Of a stretch of 64,000 bases of DNA, positions 36,978-49,603 are shown piece by piece; positions within the stretch are counted from its first letter, which is position 1, and each line of letters opens with the position of its first letter. Source of the stretch: Piromyces finnis. Lineage: Eukaryota; Neocallimastigomycota; Neocallimastigomycetes; Neocallimastigales; Neocallimastigaceae. The stretch spans positions 434,001-498,000 of the forward strand of contig MCFH01000033.1 of NCBI GenBank assembly GCA_002104945.1, written 5' to 3'. The position numbers and the translations under genes are program-made. The notes below the pieces were generated by a model. That model was not told the DNA's origin. It saw only the letters and a program-made list of their open reading frames with translations, and searched no databases.

Positions 36978-39900
36978 ATGGATGAAGAATTGATGAACCA
37001 TGCTACGTTGAAGGATGGTTTCGCTGGAAATCGTCGTTTCTTTAAGGGTTTTCTCGCCAAAATAGAATTAATCTTTATGGTCTACCCAGAGCGCTACGCG
37101 GATGACGAAGCAAAAATCGTCTATATTATTTCAAGACTATATGGTGAAGCCTTGAATTGGGCTGCATCATTAATTCACAACCATGACGAATGCCTATTAA
37201 ATTATGACTCATTTGTTGCAAAGCTTAAATCTGTGTTTGGCAACAACGACTCAACATTTGTGGCTAATCAAAAGCTTCGAACTATAAAGCAAAGGAAAAT
37301 CGGAGAAATTCAAAAATATATTCTTGAATTTAACCGATACTCTGATGACTCCTCTTGGAACGAAAGTGCAAAAATGGACGCCTTCTTAGCTGGACTACAA
37401 GATCAAGTCGCCAATAGAATTTTAGAAATGTTTCCCGGTCCACAAACGCTACTAAATTTACAAGTTATAGCATCAAGAATCGATTCTAGAATCGATACTA
37501 ATAGAAGATTTTTCAACAACAATCACTCTAATAGCACCAATCAAAACCGAAGAACTGAAGCAAATAGAAAACCTTTCACTTCGAGAAATAAGAAAACTTA
37601 CGGACCGCTTACCTCAGAAGAAAAGGCTAGAAGAATTAAGGAGAATCTCTGTTTATATTGTGGTTCTCCAGATCACAAGTTAAACAACTGTCCAAAAAGA
37701 AGTAAAAATGAAAAAACAGCTGGGACTCATATTTCTAATTCTATGCCTGAAAAGAAACCTAGAATAAGATTCTCCGATAATCCCCATTTGAAACAACCAG
37801 TTTTTGAGTTCCAACTCAATACTTCCGACGTCTCCGTTAACACTAAACTACTAATTGATTCAGGATCCCAACTTAACCTAATAGATGTGGTCTTTGCAGA
37901 AGAAAACAACATTCCTTTTGATAAATCCGTCTCTCTCGACAAAATCTCTGGTATTGGTGGGGAACAACTAGTTTTAGGTAAATCCATCCCAATTTCAATT
38001 AAATACAAAAACCACCAATGTAAAACTATATTTTATATTGTAGACCTCCCGGGATATTGTGGTATCTTAGGTGCTGAATGGTTACATCAGCACAACCCTA
38101 TTATTAACTTCGTTGAAAAAGAATTATCTTTTAATTCAAATTTCTGTTTGTCACATTGCTCTGTCATTCCAAATGTTGCCCCTACTTATGTTATTTCTTC
38201 TATTTCTAATGATTCCAAACCTTCTTGTAGCACTTCAACCAATTCTTATATCCATGATTCTGTAACAAATCTTCCAAAAAGTCAAGATTCCACCACTAAC
38301 ACTTCTAGTAATCAAGAAGTTATTCTACCCGCTGAACTTCAAGCCTTTGAAGATGTATTTAATGAAAAAGCCGCTGAACAATTGCCGCCACATAGGCAAT
38401 ACGATTGTGAAATCCGTCTTAAGCCGGACTCCAAACTTTTCTATGGACCAATTTATCCTTTAACGGATAAAGAATCAATGGTATTGAAGGAATACATTGA
38501 TGAAAATTTGCGAAAAGGTTTCATCAGACCTTCGAAGTCTCCGGCTGGTGCCCCAGTGCTTTTTGTCCCGAAGAAAAATGGTGAACTACGTCTATGTCAA
38601 GATTATAGGAAATTAAACGAAATCACAATCCGTGATTCATACCCTTTACCATTAATTAATGACATGTTGGAACATCTAGGTAAAAGCAACATCTTCTCCA
38701 AACTTGATTTAAGATCCGCTTATAATCTTGTGAGGATCAAAGAAGGTGATGAATTCAAAACTGCTTTTACTTGCAAATATGGACACTTTGAATATACTGT
38801 AATGCCGTTTGGTTTGAAAAACGCACCTGCAGTATTTCAACATTTCGTTAATGATGTGCTTGAGGGAATCTTGGGAATATTTGTCTTTAGTTATATTGAT
38901 GACTTAATAATTTTCTCGGAAAATTTTAAAACCCATGTAATCCAGGTTAAAGAAGTACTTAAAAGACTTAGAAAAGCGGGACTTTACGCAAAACTTGAAA
39001 AATGTGAGTTCTTTGTCCCATTTATCGATTTCTTAGGTCATCGTATATCTTCTGAAGGTATTTTAATGGATCCAAAGAAAATTGCATCTATCTTGGAATG
39101 GCCAACTCCTAAAAGCGTTAAAGAGGTTCAAGCGTTTCTTGGGTTAGCTAATTATTATAGAAGATTCATTGCCGGTTTTGCTGAGATCGCACAACCACTG
39201 AATGCGTTACTTAAGAAGGATGTTAAATTCTGCTTCTCTCATCAGTGTGAAAATTCTTTTAGTTTAATCAAATCCAAATTTGCTTCTTCCCCTGTTCTTG
39301 CATACCCGAATCGTGATATACCTTTCATAGTTGAAACGGATGCAAGTAATTTCGCTATAGGAGCAATCCTTTCACAAACGAATCCAAAAGACAAGTCGGT
39401 TCATCCAGTGGCATTTTTCTCTAGATCGCTTAGTTCTTCTGAAAGGAACTATCCGATCTACGATAAAGAACTTTTAGCAATTGTAGCTGCTTTAGAAACT
39501 TGGCGACATCTACTCAAAGGAACTACTCAGCCTTTCAAGATTTTCTCGGATCATAGAAATTTGCTCTACCAGAAGAAACCCGAAAAAATGACTCAAAGAT
39601 TAGTTCGTTGGTCTCTGTTCCTTGCCGAGTTTAACTTTATCATCGTTTATCGGTCGGGTTCTGCTAATGGTAAACCTGACGCTTTATCTAGAAGACCAGA
39701 TTACTTAGAAAATTTTAAGTATAACAATGACATTCCAAATTCCGTCCTTAGACCCGAAAACTTTTGTGCCATGGTTCTGGATAACAATCCCCTTATGGAT
39801 AAAATCATTTCAAATAGCAAAGATGATAAATTTTACTTTGAAGTATGCAAATATTTAGAAACTCAAATTCCCCCAGTCCCTCATTCGCAAATCGAAAACT

Positions 39901-41213
39901 TTAAAATTCAAGATGGAGTATTATTATTCAATAATAGGATCTATGTCCCCCAAGATTGTCGTTTGGAAGTTCTTAAAATTTGCCATGACTCACCCTCCGC
40001 TGGACACTTCGGATTAAAGAAAACTACTTCCCTTATTGTTCGTGACTTTTGGTGGCCTTATCTCTCAGTCGATGTCAAAGAATATGTTAGGTCTTGCGAA
40101 ATATGTTGCCGATCAAAGGATTCTCGACACAAACCCTATGGATTTCTCTCCCCTTTGGAAATTGCTGAACGTCCTTGGTCTTCCTTATCTATGGACTTTA
40201 TTACGGATCTCCCACCTTCCCAAAAGTATACTTGCATTCTTGTAGTCACCGATAGATTAACTAAATTATGCCACTTCATTCCTTTTGAGAACATCCCTTC
40301 TGCCTCCGATACTGCTGATGCTTTCATGATCAACGTTTTTCGTCTCCATGGATTACCAAATGAAATTCTTTCGGATAGAGGTACTCAATTTACCTCTAAA
40401 TTCTGGAATTCAATTTGTAAATCTTTTGATATAAACCTAAAATTTTCTTCTTCCTACCATCACCAAACAAACGGGCTGACGGAGAGGGTAAACTCCGTTG
40501 TAGAACAATACCTAAGGTGTTACTCAAATTATAAAGGCTCTAACTGGTACAAGTTCTTACATCTTGCTGAATTTAGTTACAATAATGCCGTTCAAGAATC
40601 TACCAAAACTTCACCATTTTTTGCTAACTATGGCTATAATCCAAAACATTCTCCAATTTTACCAAGTCGTACCGAGATACCAACTGCGGATGAATTCACA
40701 AGAAATTTCAAAGAAATAATTAAAACTCTTAAAGATAACTTGAAGAAATCCATTAATCAACAAGAAAAATTCGCAAACAAACACAGAAGTAAAGCCCCTG
40801 AACTCAAGGTAAATGATAAAGTATGGATCAACAGTTCTTTAATAATGCGTAATGGTAATAAGAAGTTAAAACCTAGAAAACTTGGTCCGTACAAAATAAT
40901 TGAAAAAATTTCTCCAGTTTCTTTCAAATTGGAGTTACCAAAAGAAATTCGCATTCATCCAGTCATCCACGTTTCAGAATTGGAACCCTACCATGAAGAC
41001 AAGTTCAATAGAAAGCAACCGCCACCTCCGCCGGTTATTGTGGATAATAAGGAAGAATTTGAAGTCGAAGAGATATTGGATAAAAGAAGATATTATGGTA
41101 AAGTCCAATATCTAATTAAATGGAAAGGATACCCAATATCTGAAGCATCTTGGGAGCCAGAAACAAATTTGAATTGTCCAGAACTACTTAAGGAATTCAA
41201 CAAAAAGAAATGA
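36978..41213 (+). CDS. G gag-pol polyprotein, intact chromovirus
   Basis: 1411 aa in one frame. Gag is residues 1 to about 245, with a CCHC knuckle (C225, C228, H233, C238). Protease: IDSGS with Asp 294. RT spans about 500-680 with YIDD at 639-642. RNase H: Asp 788 in [10 protein letters not shown], then FSDHRNLLY and [11 protein letters not shown]. The integrase zinc finger is H1003, H1010, C1040, C1043. The catalytic triad is D1073 (MDF), D1133 (SDRGTQF) and E1169 (LTERVNS), with DD35E spacing. The chromodomain is at about 1355-1408 ([29 protein letters not shown]). Chromodomains of this family bind histone tails and guide integration. No stop or frameshift. ATG 36978 is the first start in the frame. 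It is probably functional. No recoding signal is needed, as in Tf1. Confidence 0.96.
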   Translation: MDEELMNHATLKDGFAGNRRFFKGFLAKIELIFMVYPERYADDEAKIVYIISRLYGEALNWAASLIHNHDECLLNYDSFVAKLKSVFGNNDSTFVANQKLRTIKQRKIGEIQKYILEFNRYSDDSSWNESAKMDAFLAGLQDQVANRILEMFPGPQTLLNLQVIASRIDSRIDTNRRFFNNNHSNSTNQNRRTEANRKPFTSRNKKTYGPLTSEEKARRIKENLCLYCGSPDHKLNNCPKRSKNEKTAGTHISNSMPEKKPRIRFSDNPHLKQPVFEFQLNTSDVSVNTKLLIDSGSQLNLIDVVFAEENNIPFDKSVSLDKISGIGGEQLVLGKSIPISIKYKNHQCKTIFYIVDLPGYCGILGAEWLHQHNPIINFVEKELSFNSNFCLSHCSVIPNVAPTYVISSISNDSKPSCSTSTNSYIHDSVTNLPKSQDSTTNTSSNQEVILPAELQAFEDVFNEKAAEQLPPHRQYDCEIRLKPDSKLFYGPIYPLTDKESMVLKEYIDENLRKGFIRPSKSPAGAPVLFVPKKNGELRLCQDYRKLNEITIRDSYPLPLINDMLEHLGKSNIFSKLDLRSAYNLVRIKEGDEFKTAFTCKYGHFEYTVMPFGLKNAPAVFQHFVNDVLEGILGIFVFSYIDDLIIFSENFKTHVIQVKEVLKRLRKAGLYAKLEKCEFFVPFIDFLGHRISSEGILMDPKKIASILEWPTPKSVKEVQAFLGLANYYRRFIAGFAEIAQPLNALLKKDVKFCFSHQCENSFSLIKSKFASSPVLAYPNRDIPFIVETDASNFAIGAILSQTNPKDKSVHPVAFFSRSLSSSERNYPIYDKELLAIVAALETWRHLLKGTTQPFKIFSDHRNLLYQKKPEKMTQRLVRWSLFLAEFNFIIVYRSGSANGKPDALSRRPDYLENFKYNNDIPNSVLRPENFCAMVLDNNPLMDKIISNSKDDKFYFEVCKYLETQIPPVPHSQIENFKIQDGVLLFNNRIYVPQDCRLEVLKICHDSPSAGHFGLKKTTSLIVRDFWWPYLSVDVKEYVRSCEICCRSKDSRHKPYGFLSPLEIAERPWSSLSMDFITDLPPSQKYTCILVVTDRLTKLCHFIPFENIPSASDTADAFMINVFRLHGLPNEILSDRGTQFTSKFWNSICKSFDINLKFSSSYHHQTNGLTERVNSVVEQYLRCYSNYKGSNWYKFLHLAEFSYNNAVQESTKTSPFFANYGYNPKHSPILPSRTEIPTADEFTRNFKEIIKTLKDNLKKSINQQEKFANKHRSKAPELKVNDKVWINSSLIMRNGNKKLKPRKLGPYKIIEKISPVSFKLELPKEIRIHPVIHVSELEPYHEDKFNRKQPPPPPVIVDNKEEFEVEEILDKRRYYGKVQYLIKWKGYPISEASWEPETNLNCPELLKEFNKKK

Positions 41214-41401
41214 TTTCAACAGAAACTTTATTTTTAATTTATTTTTAATTTTAATTTAAAAAAAAAAAAATTATTTTATTGTAATTCAATTAGTATAGTT
41301 TAATTATATAGTAATTATATAGCTTAAAAAAATTATTATTGTAATAAAACATAAAATGAATCCAAAGATTCGTCTGGTATCCGAATCCTGGAGGAAGACC
41401 A

Positions 41402-41949
41402 TGTAACGAATCTATTAGATAATTAATATTGTCTTAATGGTTAGTATTTAAGACATTAATCTGGATCACTCGGGTTCGACTCACACCTTGATCCGAAATC
41501 TATTTTAGATTATTTATTTAACAATTTAATTTACGACTCATAGAAACTTATAGAACTTATTCGAAAAAGAATAAGTTCGAATATTCGAAAAATCAAATAT
41601 TTTTTGTAATTTTATCACGGGATTCATCTTATGCAATTTTTAATTAATTTAAAGAACAATCTAGAAAGATAATTAAAATTTTTGATTTAGCCACATCAGA
41701 TTTAGAAAAAGTATAAATAGAAGTGGTTTGAATCGAAAATTAAAAAAATTGTGTTTTTATTAACTATTAACTTTTAACTTTTAAATTTTAAAAAAAAAAA
41801 AAATATTTATTATTAAAAAATAATTTAAATAAAAAATAATTAAAAATTTTAATAAATAAAATTAATTGACTTATTGGGATCAAAATTATTATCTATATAA
41901 AGTTTATTAATTACCACATTATTAAATACTTATATAGATACGCGTTACA
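41402..41949 (+). repeat. G 3' LTR
   Basis: One base longer than the 5' copy in a poly(A) run, otherwise the same by eye. Preceded by GATTCG/CGAATC (41367-41387) and the purine tract. Confidence 0.96.
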
Positions 41950-44181
41950 TTATTATAGAATTTTTATTAAAGACTTTGCGAAAATTGCTAGTCCTCTACA
42001 CAAACTTACTAGGAAAAATGTTCCTTTTAATTGGGTTTCTGAGTGTCAAAATGCATTTGTTACACTTAAAAAGGCTTTTACTTCAGCTCCTATCTTAATG
42101 AACCCTGATAGCAACAAACCTTTTATTGTTGAGACTGACGCTAGTAACTTTGCTGTCGGTGCAATTCTTTCACAAGAATTTGAAGGGCAATTGCACCCTA
42201 TTGCTTTTATTTCATCTAGCTTAACCAAGTCTCAAAGGAACTATCAAATTTATGATAAAGAGTTGCTCGCTATCAAAGTGGCTCTTGAAGAATGGAGGCA
42301 TTATCTGGAAGGTGCAAAGCATCAGTTCATCATTTATACTGATCATAAGAATTTAACCTTTCCAAGAAAGCCTGAGATGCTCTCACAACGACAGATAAGA
42401 TGGTATGAATTTTTATCAAGATTTGATTTTAAGTTAATTTATAGAGCTGGAAAAAAGTCTGGTAAACCTGATTTGTTATCCAGACGTAGTGATCATATCT
42501 GTAATATTTATAATAATGATAGGATTAATGAAAATATTGAATGTAGTAATTTTAGTTGTAATTTTATTTCATGTAATGTAATTAATTCTTTTAATAAAGA
42601 TGATTCTTTAATTAATTCTATTCTATGTTCCTTAAAAAATGATGATTTATATAATAAAGTTTGTGTATTTCTTAATGATAAAAATTCTTCGTCCCCTCCG
42701 ATTAGGAATATTAATAAAGTTAAAATTGATAAAGAAGGATTTTTACTTTATGATAATTTAATTTATGTTCCTTCTTCACTAAGAACTAGGGTCTTAGAAT
42801 TACATCATGATTCTATTTCTGCTGGTCACTTTGGTGTTAATAAAACTATTGAATTAATTAGTAGAAATTTTTGGTGGCCAAAGTTTAGTTATGATGTTAA
42901 AAAGTTTATAAAGTCTTGTGAAACTTGTTGTAAAGCTAAAGCTCCAAGACATAAACCATATGGTTTGCTTTCTCCTCTTTCCACACCTAATAGAGCTTGG
43001 TCGGAATTGTCAATGGATTTTATTGTCGAGCTTCCAAAATCCAAAGACATGACCACCATTATGGTTATAGTTGATAGGTTAACAAAAATGGCTCATTTTA
43101 TTCCTTTAAGATGTTTGCCTACTGCTTCTATAGCAGCTGATGTTTTTGTTAACAATATCTTTAAATTACATGGTTTTCCTGATTCCATCATTTCTGATCG
43201 AGGTACTCAATTTACCTCAGACTTTTGGAATCGTTTATGTAATTTGTTAAATATTAAACTTGCTTTTTCTACTGCAAACCATCCTGAAACTGATGGTCAA
43301 ACGGAGAGGGTAAACGGGATATTGGAACAATATCTCCGTTGTTTTATTAACGAAAAACAGAATAATTGGGTTGACTTGTTACCTTTTGCTGAATTTGCTT
43401 ATAACAATACTTTACAGCAATCAATCAACCAATCTCCGTTTTTCGCTAATTATGGGTTCAATCCAAAATTTAACCCTGAAATCCCTTCAGCGAATAGACC
43501 AAATAGAGCTGAACAAAGAATTTTGGATATTAATGAAAACATTAAATTTTTAAAAGTAAATCTTGATCAAGCAAAAGAAACCTACAAAAAGTATGCTGAT
43601 CAAAAGAGAATGGAATCCCCAGATTTCGAAGTTGGTAAAAAAGTTTGGTTATTAAAAGGTATTAATCCTTCAAATAAAAATATCAAAAGAAAACTTGCTG
43701 ATCAAATGCTTGGACCTTTTGAAATAATCAAGAAGGTAAGCCCTTTAGCATTTGAATTAAAACTACCAAACAATTTACGTTGCCACCCTGTTTTTCATGT
43801 TTCGTTATTGGAACCTTATAACGAAAATGAATTTGTAAATAGATCAGTAATGAATAAAAGAAAAAATGTTAAGTTAACTACTGATACTATTGATAGGATT
43901 CCTGATAAGATTATTCAAGAAAGAAATTATCATGGAAAGAAATCTTTCTTGATGACATGGAAAAATCTTGACGAAAATACTTGGATCCCGGAAGATCAAA
44001 TTACAGATGTACAATTGATCCAAGAATTTTATAGAAAAAATAAAAAGTCTAGAAAAGAAAGTCAAGATCAAGTCTATACAAGGAATAACAATGGTATGAT
44101 CAAACATAGATATCAACCATTTGTAATTGATATTCCTTCAAAGAAATGATCTCGCAGGAGCTCGACTTTAAAGGGCGAGAT

Positions 44182-44917
44182 TGTAAAGATATAATATATA
44201 TCTTTAAATTATTTAATAATTAATTAATAATTATTAAATAATAATTTTGATATTTTAATGAAAAATTATTTATTTATAAAATTTATTATATAAATTTTAA
44301 GGAATAATTAAATAAATATTAATTTTAAAATATCAAAATTGGAAATGAAATTTGGATAAATATTTAAATTAATGGATAATTAAATTTAAATATTTTAAAT
44401 ATTCAAATTAAATCTTAAAAAGTTCTTATTTAATTAAAAATAGTTTAATAACTTTAGCGTAGTTTTAAATTAGTATTTTTTAATAGTAAATATATAATAA
44501 ATAGTATTATTAATATTTAATTAATATATAGGTAATACATGGACTGTATTCAATTTGTAGTTTACTCAAATTGAATCAAAAGTGTATTTAATTAGTTTTA
44601 GTTTAGTTTTATTATTTTATTATTTAATTAAATTAGTATTAAATTAGTTTTGTTTATTTTATATTGAATATATGTATAATTAAATAGAATAGTATATTAA
44701 AATATAATTTGTAAAAAATATAAATACATGTAAAATTTCATAGTTAAACGATGTAATTGTTATTGACTATAATTTAGTTAATAACTAAATAAGAACTAAT
44801 AAAAAAGAAAAAAGAATATAAATAAATTTTGTTTTTGTTTTTAATTTTTTATTTTATTGTGTTTTTGTTTTATTGTAAAAAATTTTATAATCTGTTTTAA
44901 ATTTTAAAACTTTTACA
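44182..44917 (+). repeat. D 3' LTR
   Basis: 736 bp. Preceded by a 7-bp hairpin ATCTCGC/GCGAGAT (44149-44155, 44175-44181) whose 3' arm is the purine tract and ends exactly at the LTR. Confidence 0.95.
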
Positions 44918-45977
44918 CTCTTTATTATAAAAAAGATGAATTATATCTTAAAGTTATTTATAAAGATGAAGATAAAAAAGATATTATTAGTCGTGCTCAT
45001 TCTGTTGGTCATGAAGGTGCTGAAAAGACCACAAATAGAATTTTAAAATCTTATTATTGGCCTGGTATTTGGAATGATGTTAGAATGTGGGTAAAGTCCT
45101 GTAGAAAATGTCAACTTTGTAGACCTAAGCCTTTACCTAAAAATACTGAAGATAATATAAACCCAATTGAACAACCATTTACTAGAGTCGGATTAGATAT
45201 AGTTGGTCCATTACCACTTACTAAACATGGAAATTCTTATATTATTACCCTTGTTGATTATTTCACTAAATGGGTTGAAGCTAAAGCAATTCCAAATATG
45301 AAATCAGAAGAAGTAATATACTAAAATGATGATTGATTTATATGGATCATGGGTTCATTTTGTTTCTCCTCATCACCCACAATCTAATGGTATGATTGAG
45401 AATAGAAACAAAGAAATAGGAAAAACTTTAAGACTCTTAATTGAAAATGAATCTGAATGGGATGAATATCTACCATCTGCATTATGGTCACTTAGAACTA
45501 CCAAAAATTCAAAAACAAAGTTTAGTAGTTTCGAATTATTATATGGTAGAAGAGACACATGGCCATTAGAAATAATGTTTCCTGATATTTATAAAGATCC
45601 TAATGAAACAGAAGAGGAATATATTTTTAGAAGATTTTTAAGGCATCAAAATTGGGTAAAACAAGCTACTGAATATTCTAATCATGCTAATCAATATTGG
45701 GAACATAGAATAGGTTTATCCAAAGCTTTAAAGAAGACTTATAAACCGGGTGATCATGTTATGATAAGATTAATAGGAAGAAGTAAATTAAATCCTTATT
45801 TTTATGGTCCTTATAAAGTTGTTAATAAACAAAAATTTAATACTGTCGTACTTGAAGATCCACATACAGGAAAACTACTTGATAGAAATGTACATATTAA
45901 AAATATTTTTCCTTACGTTCTACCAGAACAAAATTTAACTTCAAGGGACGAAGTTAATTCTTAAAAGGCCGAGAAAT

Positions 45978-46789
45978 TGATAAATAATGAAATTAATAAA
46001 TATAAAATTATTATTATACCTGATTTTTAAGTTAACCCTAAAAGTAACTTAAAACAAGTTATAGTTTAATTAAGTACTTTACCAAAATTCTTAAATAAAA
46101 TTAATCCTAAACACTGCATATATTTTGATTATTGAAAGAAAATAATAAACTTTAATTAATCGAGATCAAAATATATAACTTTTGTTAAATTAATTGTTAA
46201 ATTAAATATTTAATAACTTTCGTTAGTAAATTACACTTTAAAAGTAAACAAATATAATAATTCATGTTATAAAATAATATAATTAAACACCTTTATTAAA
46301 ACATTAAAAATAATTATTACTTTAATTAATTGTAAAATAAACAACTTTTTATATTCTTTAACTTTTAATTATTTCTTTTATTGTTATTTCTAATTACTTT
46401 TATTACTTTTATTGTAAATAGTTATTAATTTTATTGTTTTAATGTAAATAGTTTAAATTTAAAAGAAAATATAAATACATGTAAATATTCTTATTTTAAT
46501 CATTATTATTATTATTAATAAAGAAATATTATATAGTTAGATTAATATTTTATAATTTTAATAATCACTTTTATACTTAAATAAATAAAATTTTAAATAT
46601 TTAAATATTAGAAAAACAAGTGTTTCTAATAAAACAATTTAGTGTTTTAACAAAACAATTTTATTAATTTTTATAAAAACGATTTTAAATCTTAATCAAT
46701 ATAACTTATATAGTTATAACAAAAGATATAATATAATAATCACTTTTTGAAGTAAAATTCAAAATTAAGATTATTATCAAATTATATCA
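45978..46789 (+). repeat. E2 3' LTR
   Basis: 812 bp. Followed after only five T residues by the 5' LTR of element B. Confidence 0.94.
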
Positions 46790-46794
46790 TTTTT

Positions 46795-47922
46795 TGATAC
46801 TCTACTCACATAAAAACATAATAAAAAACTAGCTGAATAAACACGACTTAACCCATAGTAACTTATAATAAAAAAAAACGATAATAACCCTTAAAAATGA
46901 ATGAATAATAATTTTATGAAAATATAACCCTTTTTAAATAAATAATATTCTCTTTATTATATAATAAATTCTGAGTAAAAACGACCTAATAGTGATAATA
47001 ATAAAATAAATTATTAAATAAAATAAACTATTAAATAAAATAAAACGACTTAATCCAATAATGTACTAAAATAATGAAATAATAATAAATAAATAAAAAT
47101 GAATAAATAAACTAAAAATAAAATGATATACATCAAATTATTAATTCTAGTGTTTATCCAAGTGTTCTTTAGAAATACTCTTAAACTTATAAATTAATAA
47201 ATAGCTAATTGAGTAATTATTACTAAAATGATAAACTTAAAAAACCTGGAAATAGAACAATAATAACAATTCTAAAGATAAAATACAGAACTCTTTTATG
47301 TTTCTGTATAAAATGAGTGTTTATAATAATTGATACTTTTAATATTTTAATTTTGTTATATTTTTATTTTAATTTTATTTTAATTTTATTTTAATATTAT
47401 TTTAATTTCAAATTTTAATTATTTTATTCAAGGTATTATACATTTAATGATAGTCAATGATAATTTATAATAATTTTTCTAAATTTAAACATTTTGAAGT
47501 AATAAGAAAATCAAATAAGTAATATTCTATAATATTTTATAATACTAAGACATAATTTTAATTTATTCTTTTAATTTTAATAAATAATAACAATAGTAAT
47601 AATAATATTTAATAGTTAAAAATAATAATATATGTAATAAATGAAAATGTATAAAAGGAAGATAAAATTCTTCTTTATAAAGGCGGACAATAAATAGAGA
47701 ATAAAAAAGGACAATAAATAAATAATAAATAAATTATAAAATATAATAAAGATTTAATTTAAAACATAATAAGAGTTTATTTTCGAGTTTTGAGTGATTT
47801 ATTTGTTAATTATAAAACATATTTTTATTTTATTTTAAATTTATTGTTTCATCATAATAATATAGAATTTATTATTTATTAAAAACATTATATTATTCAA
47901 AAATATATCAGTCAACGTATCA
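46795..47922 (+). repeat. B 5' LTR
   Basis: Ends TGATAC and GTATCA. TATAAAAG at 47650-47657. Related to the decayed LTR at 14162-15298. Confidence 0.92.
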
Positions 47923-47930
47923 TAAAATTT

Positions 47931-47950
47931 TGGTGGAGAATCCGGGCGTG
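47931..47950 (+). promoter_or_regulatory. B primer binding site (TGG type)
   Basis: TGGTGGAGAATCCGGGCG, 8 nt after the LTR. Its complement ends in CCA. The same site recurs at about 56612 after the 3' LTR. The tRNA is not identified. Confidence 0.7.
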
Positions 47951-49332
47951 ACCAAAGATATGAAAAAGAATAATATTAATAATAATACTAATAAATTCTA
48001 AAATATTAAGCGTTTATAAAAAAACAGTTTACACTTAATTTAATTTTTATTATATATTCTTCTATAATAATAATAATATTAATAATAAAAAAAAAAAAAT
48101 TTTTAATTATATATATAAAAGGAAATATATATATAATTTTAAAATTATAAAAATTTTAATATTTCTAAAAAAGAGTATTTAAGAAATTAAAGACTAAGTG
48201 ATTAATATTTAGTCATATACGTTACACAAGGAAGAAAATTTCTATAATTCCTATAATCGTTTCCGTTCTTATTATTAATAAGGATAACTTAATCCATTCA
48301 GTTAGTTTGTTATATTTCTGATCTATCCAGGGGATCAGTGTGATAGTAAAAACTAGGAAAAGAGTTAATCCTTCTCAGCAGTTAATAATAAGATCATAAT
48401 TTGAATTAAATATAAAATTTTTATTTCTTAATTAAGAGAATAAATTAATTCACCAGTGCTTATTTGTAGAGGCGGCTGTTGAATGAAAAACTTCTTAGCT
48501 TAAGGCTACCTACATATTAAGCGAATAATTTATTTCAATATTCTTAATTATTGACTAAAAATTTTTTAATTTAAATTATAACAAAAAAAAAAAAAAATAG
48601 TAAGTATATATTGGTTGTTGTTATATAATAGACTGAGTTCGAAATATAGCAATAATTAAAGCAATTATTATTTAGAGAGTAAGGCGGGTACACACTCAGC
48701 AAGAGGGAGTAGGTATACTAGACAGCCTTTATTTGATTCTCAAGTAAGAGAGTAGCAAGTTCGGCTGAAAATCCTGAGTAAGGAGCAGAACTTTGGAAGT
48801 GAAAATTTATCATTTAAAGGTGGGAGTTTAGTAGGGATCCGAAAGTCTTTATAGTCACTGTGCCTCGGGTGCCTAAAAATAAATAAATAATTGTAACAAT
48901 ATATATAAACTATTATAATTGAATTAAATAAATAAAATAAATAAATAAAAAAAATATAAATATACATATTCTTCTAAATTCCTAATTGCAAAAAAAAAAA
49001 AAAAAAAAAAAAAAATTTATCCTTTCATTCTTCCTTGATCATTTAAAAATCGAGAGTTAATAAATTACATTTAAATTTATAATTAGATACTATTTCGTAA
49101 AGTTTCTATTATTTCTGACTAATAATAATAATATAATATATTTTCTATAAAATACTTCTCTGATCTGATCTCATCCAATATTAAATTTCATTTATTTATA
49201 TAATTTTTATAATTTATATAATCCATATAATATATAACTTATACAATATATATATTTCTGCTGTATTACTTATCTTTCATTCTTTTATTTTTCTTTAATA
49301 TACTTTTCAATTTCTAAATAACTTTCTTTAAT

Positions 49333-49364
<32 letters not shown>

Positions 49365-49603
49365 TATTATAAATTTTATATTATTTTATATTAATTTACT
49401 TTATCAATTTATTAATTATTTATATATTCAATTACTTTCATTTGAAATTTTATAAATATTACTAATATTATTATATTATTAAAGTTAAAACAAATATATA
49501 TAATATATAAATTCCAATTATTTTCTTTATTACCATTTATTTCAAATTAAATTATACTTTTATTTTAATTATTTTACTTTATAAGAAATTTATATATACA
49601 AAA
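47951..49603 (+). other. B leader with GC-richer islands
   Basis: Less AT-rich islands at about 48230-48520 and 48600-48880, then strongly AT-rich DNA with A runs to the gag ATG. No coding frame of weight. Parts resemble the E2 leader in style (gactctcaag / gattctcaag). Confidence 0.55.

Larger units (their letters stand above)
36083..41949 (+). mobile_element. G: young, apparently complete chromovirus inserted in D RT
   Basis: LTRs at 36083-36629 (547 bp) and 41402-41949 (548 bp) look identical except for one A in a poly(A) run (13 versus 14). Target duplication TTATT (36078-36082 and 41950-41954). Self-primer site, leader, intact gag-pol, hairpin and purine tract GGAGGAAGACC are all present. 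This is the best candidate for a recently mobile element here. Confidence 0.97.
25768..44149 (+). pseudogene. D gag-pol, open but split by elements F and G
   Basis: Segments are 25768-25885, 33584-36082 and 41955-44149; the frames match across both insertions, giving about 1600 codons. Gag begins MDRQGASLRIVNDPPTFSG and has a CCHC knuckle (CFTCGKSGHFQFNC). Protease has IDSGSDLNFI; RT has SYIDDILIYS; RNase H has [13 protein letters not shown] and TDHKNL. Integrase has an HHCC finger (HHDSISAGH..CETCC), MDF, SDRGTQF and GQTERVNG. The C-terminus carries a divergent chromodomain-like segment (SFLMTWKNLDENTWIPEDQ). A poorly conserved Asn/Lys-rich linker lies between protease and RT. It would encode a complete element if uninterrupted; as it stands it is inactive. 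Confidence 0.92.
24640..44917 (+). mobile_element. D: Ty3/Gypsy element with divergent chromodomain, inserted in E2 pol
   Basis: LTRs at 24640-25375 and 44182-44917 are both 736 bp and differ at about two positions. The target duplication is CTCTT (24635-24639 and 44918-44922). Internal parts: self-primer site, repeat-bearing leader, one gag-pol frame, and a purine tract (ttaaagggcgagat) at the 3' LTR. It is split by F in gag (duplication CCCTG) and by G in RT (duplication TTATT). Its reading frame is otherwise open throughout. Confidence 0.95.
21123..45964 (+). pseudogene. E2 pol, split by a solo LTR and element D, with an integrase deletion
   Basis: Segments are 21123-22758, 23547-24639 and 44918-45964. 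The protease motif is LYDTGANVNII. RT starts with PSHSPWSFPVLLVQKKNGKWRM and is cut by the solo LTR after QIPMN; it resumes with the YIDD catalytic box. RNase H has RTDASTNGIGAVL and TDHKPLL. The third segment carries the integrase zinc finger (AHSVGHEG..CRKCQLC) and the first catalytic Asp (GLDIVGP). The frame then stops at 45322 and picks up at MIDLYGSW. Compared with element B, about 30 residues holding the second catalytic Asp are missing. The Glu (MIENRN) is present. There is no chromodomain. The frames on both sides of each insertion agree, so the insertions came into an open gene. Confidence 0.9.
17377..46789 (+). mobile_element. E2: Ty3/Gypsy element hosting the nested stack
   Basis: LTRs at 17377-18184 and 45978-46789 (TGATAA..TATATCA) differ by about three substitutions and one 4-bp indel. 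Internal parts in order: TGG-type primer site, 2-kb leader, gag, slip-site hairpin, pol, and a purine tract (aaaaggccgagaaa) before the 3' LTR. Pol is split by a solo LTR (22759-23546) and by element D (24640-44917). Integrase also has a deletion. E2 itself is only about 8 kb; the rest of the span is insertions. The target duplication is unclear (cattt left, ttttt right). Confidence 0.93.

Noticed and set aside
48740-48967. 75-aa minus-strand frame in the B leader
   Set aside because: Antisense to the leader island; half is low complexity and no domain is visible.
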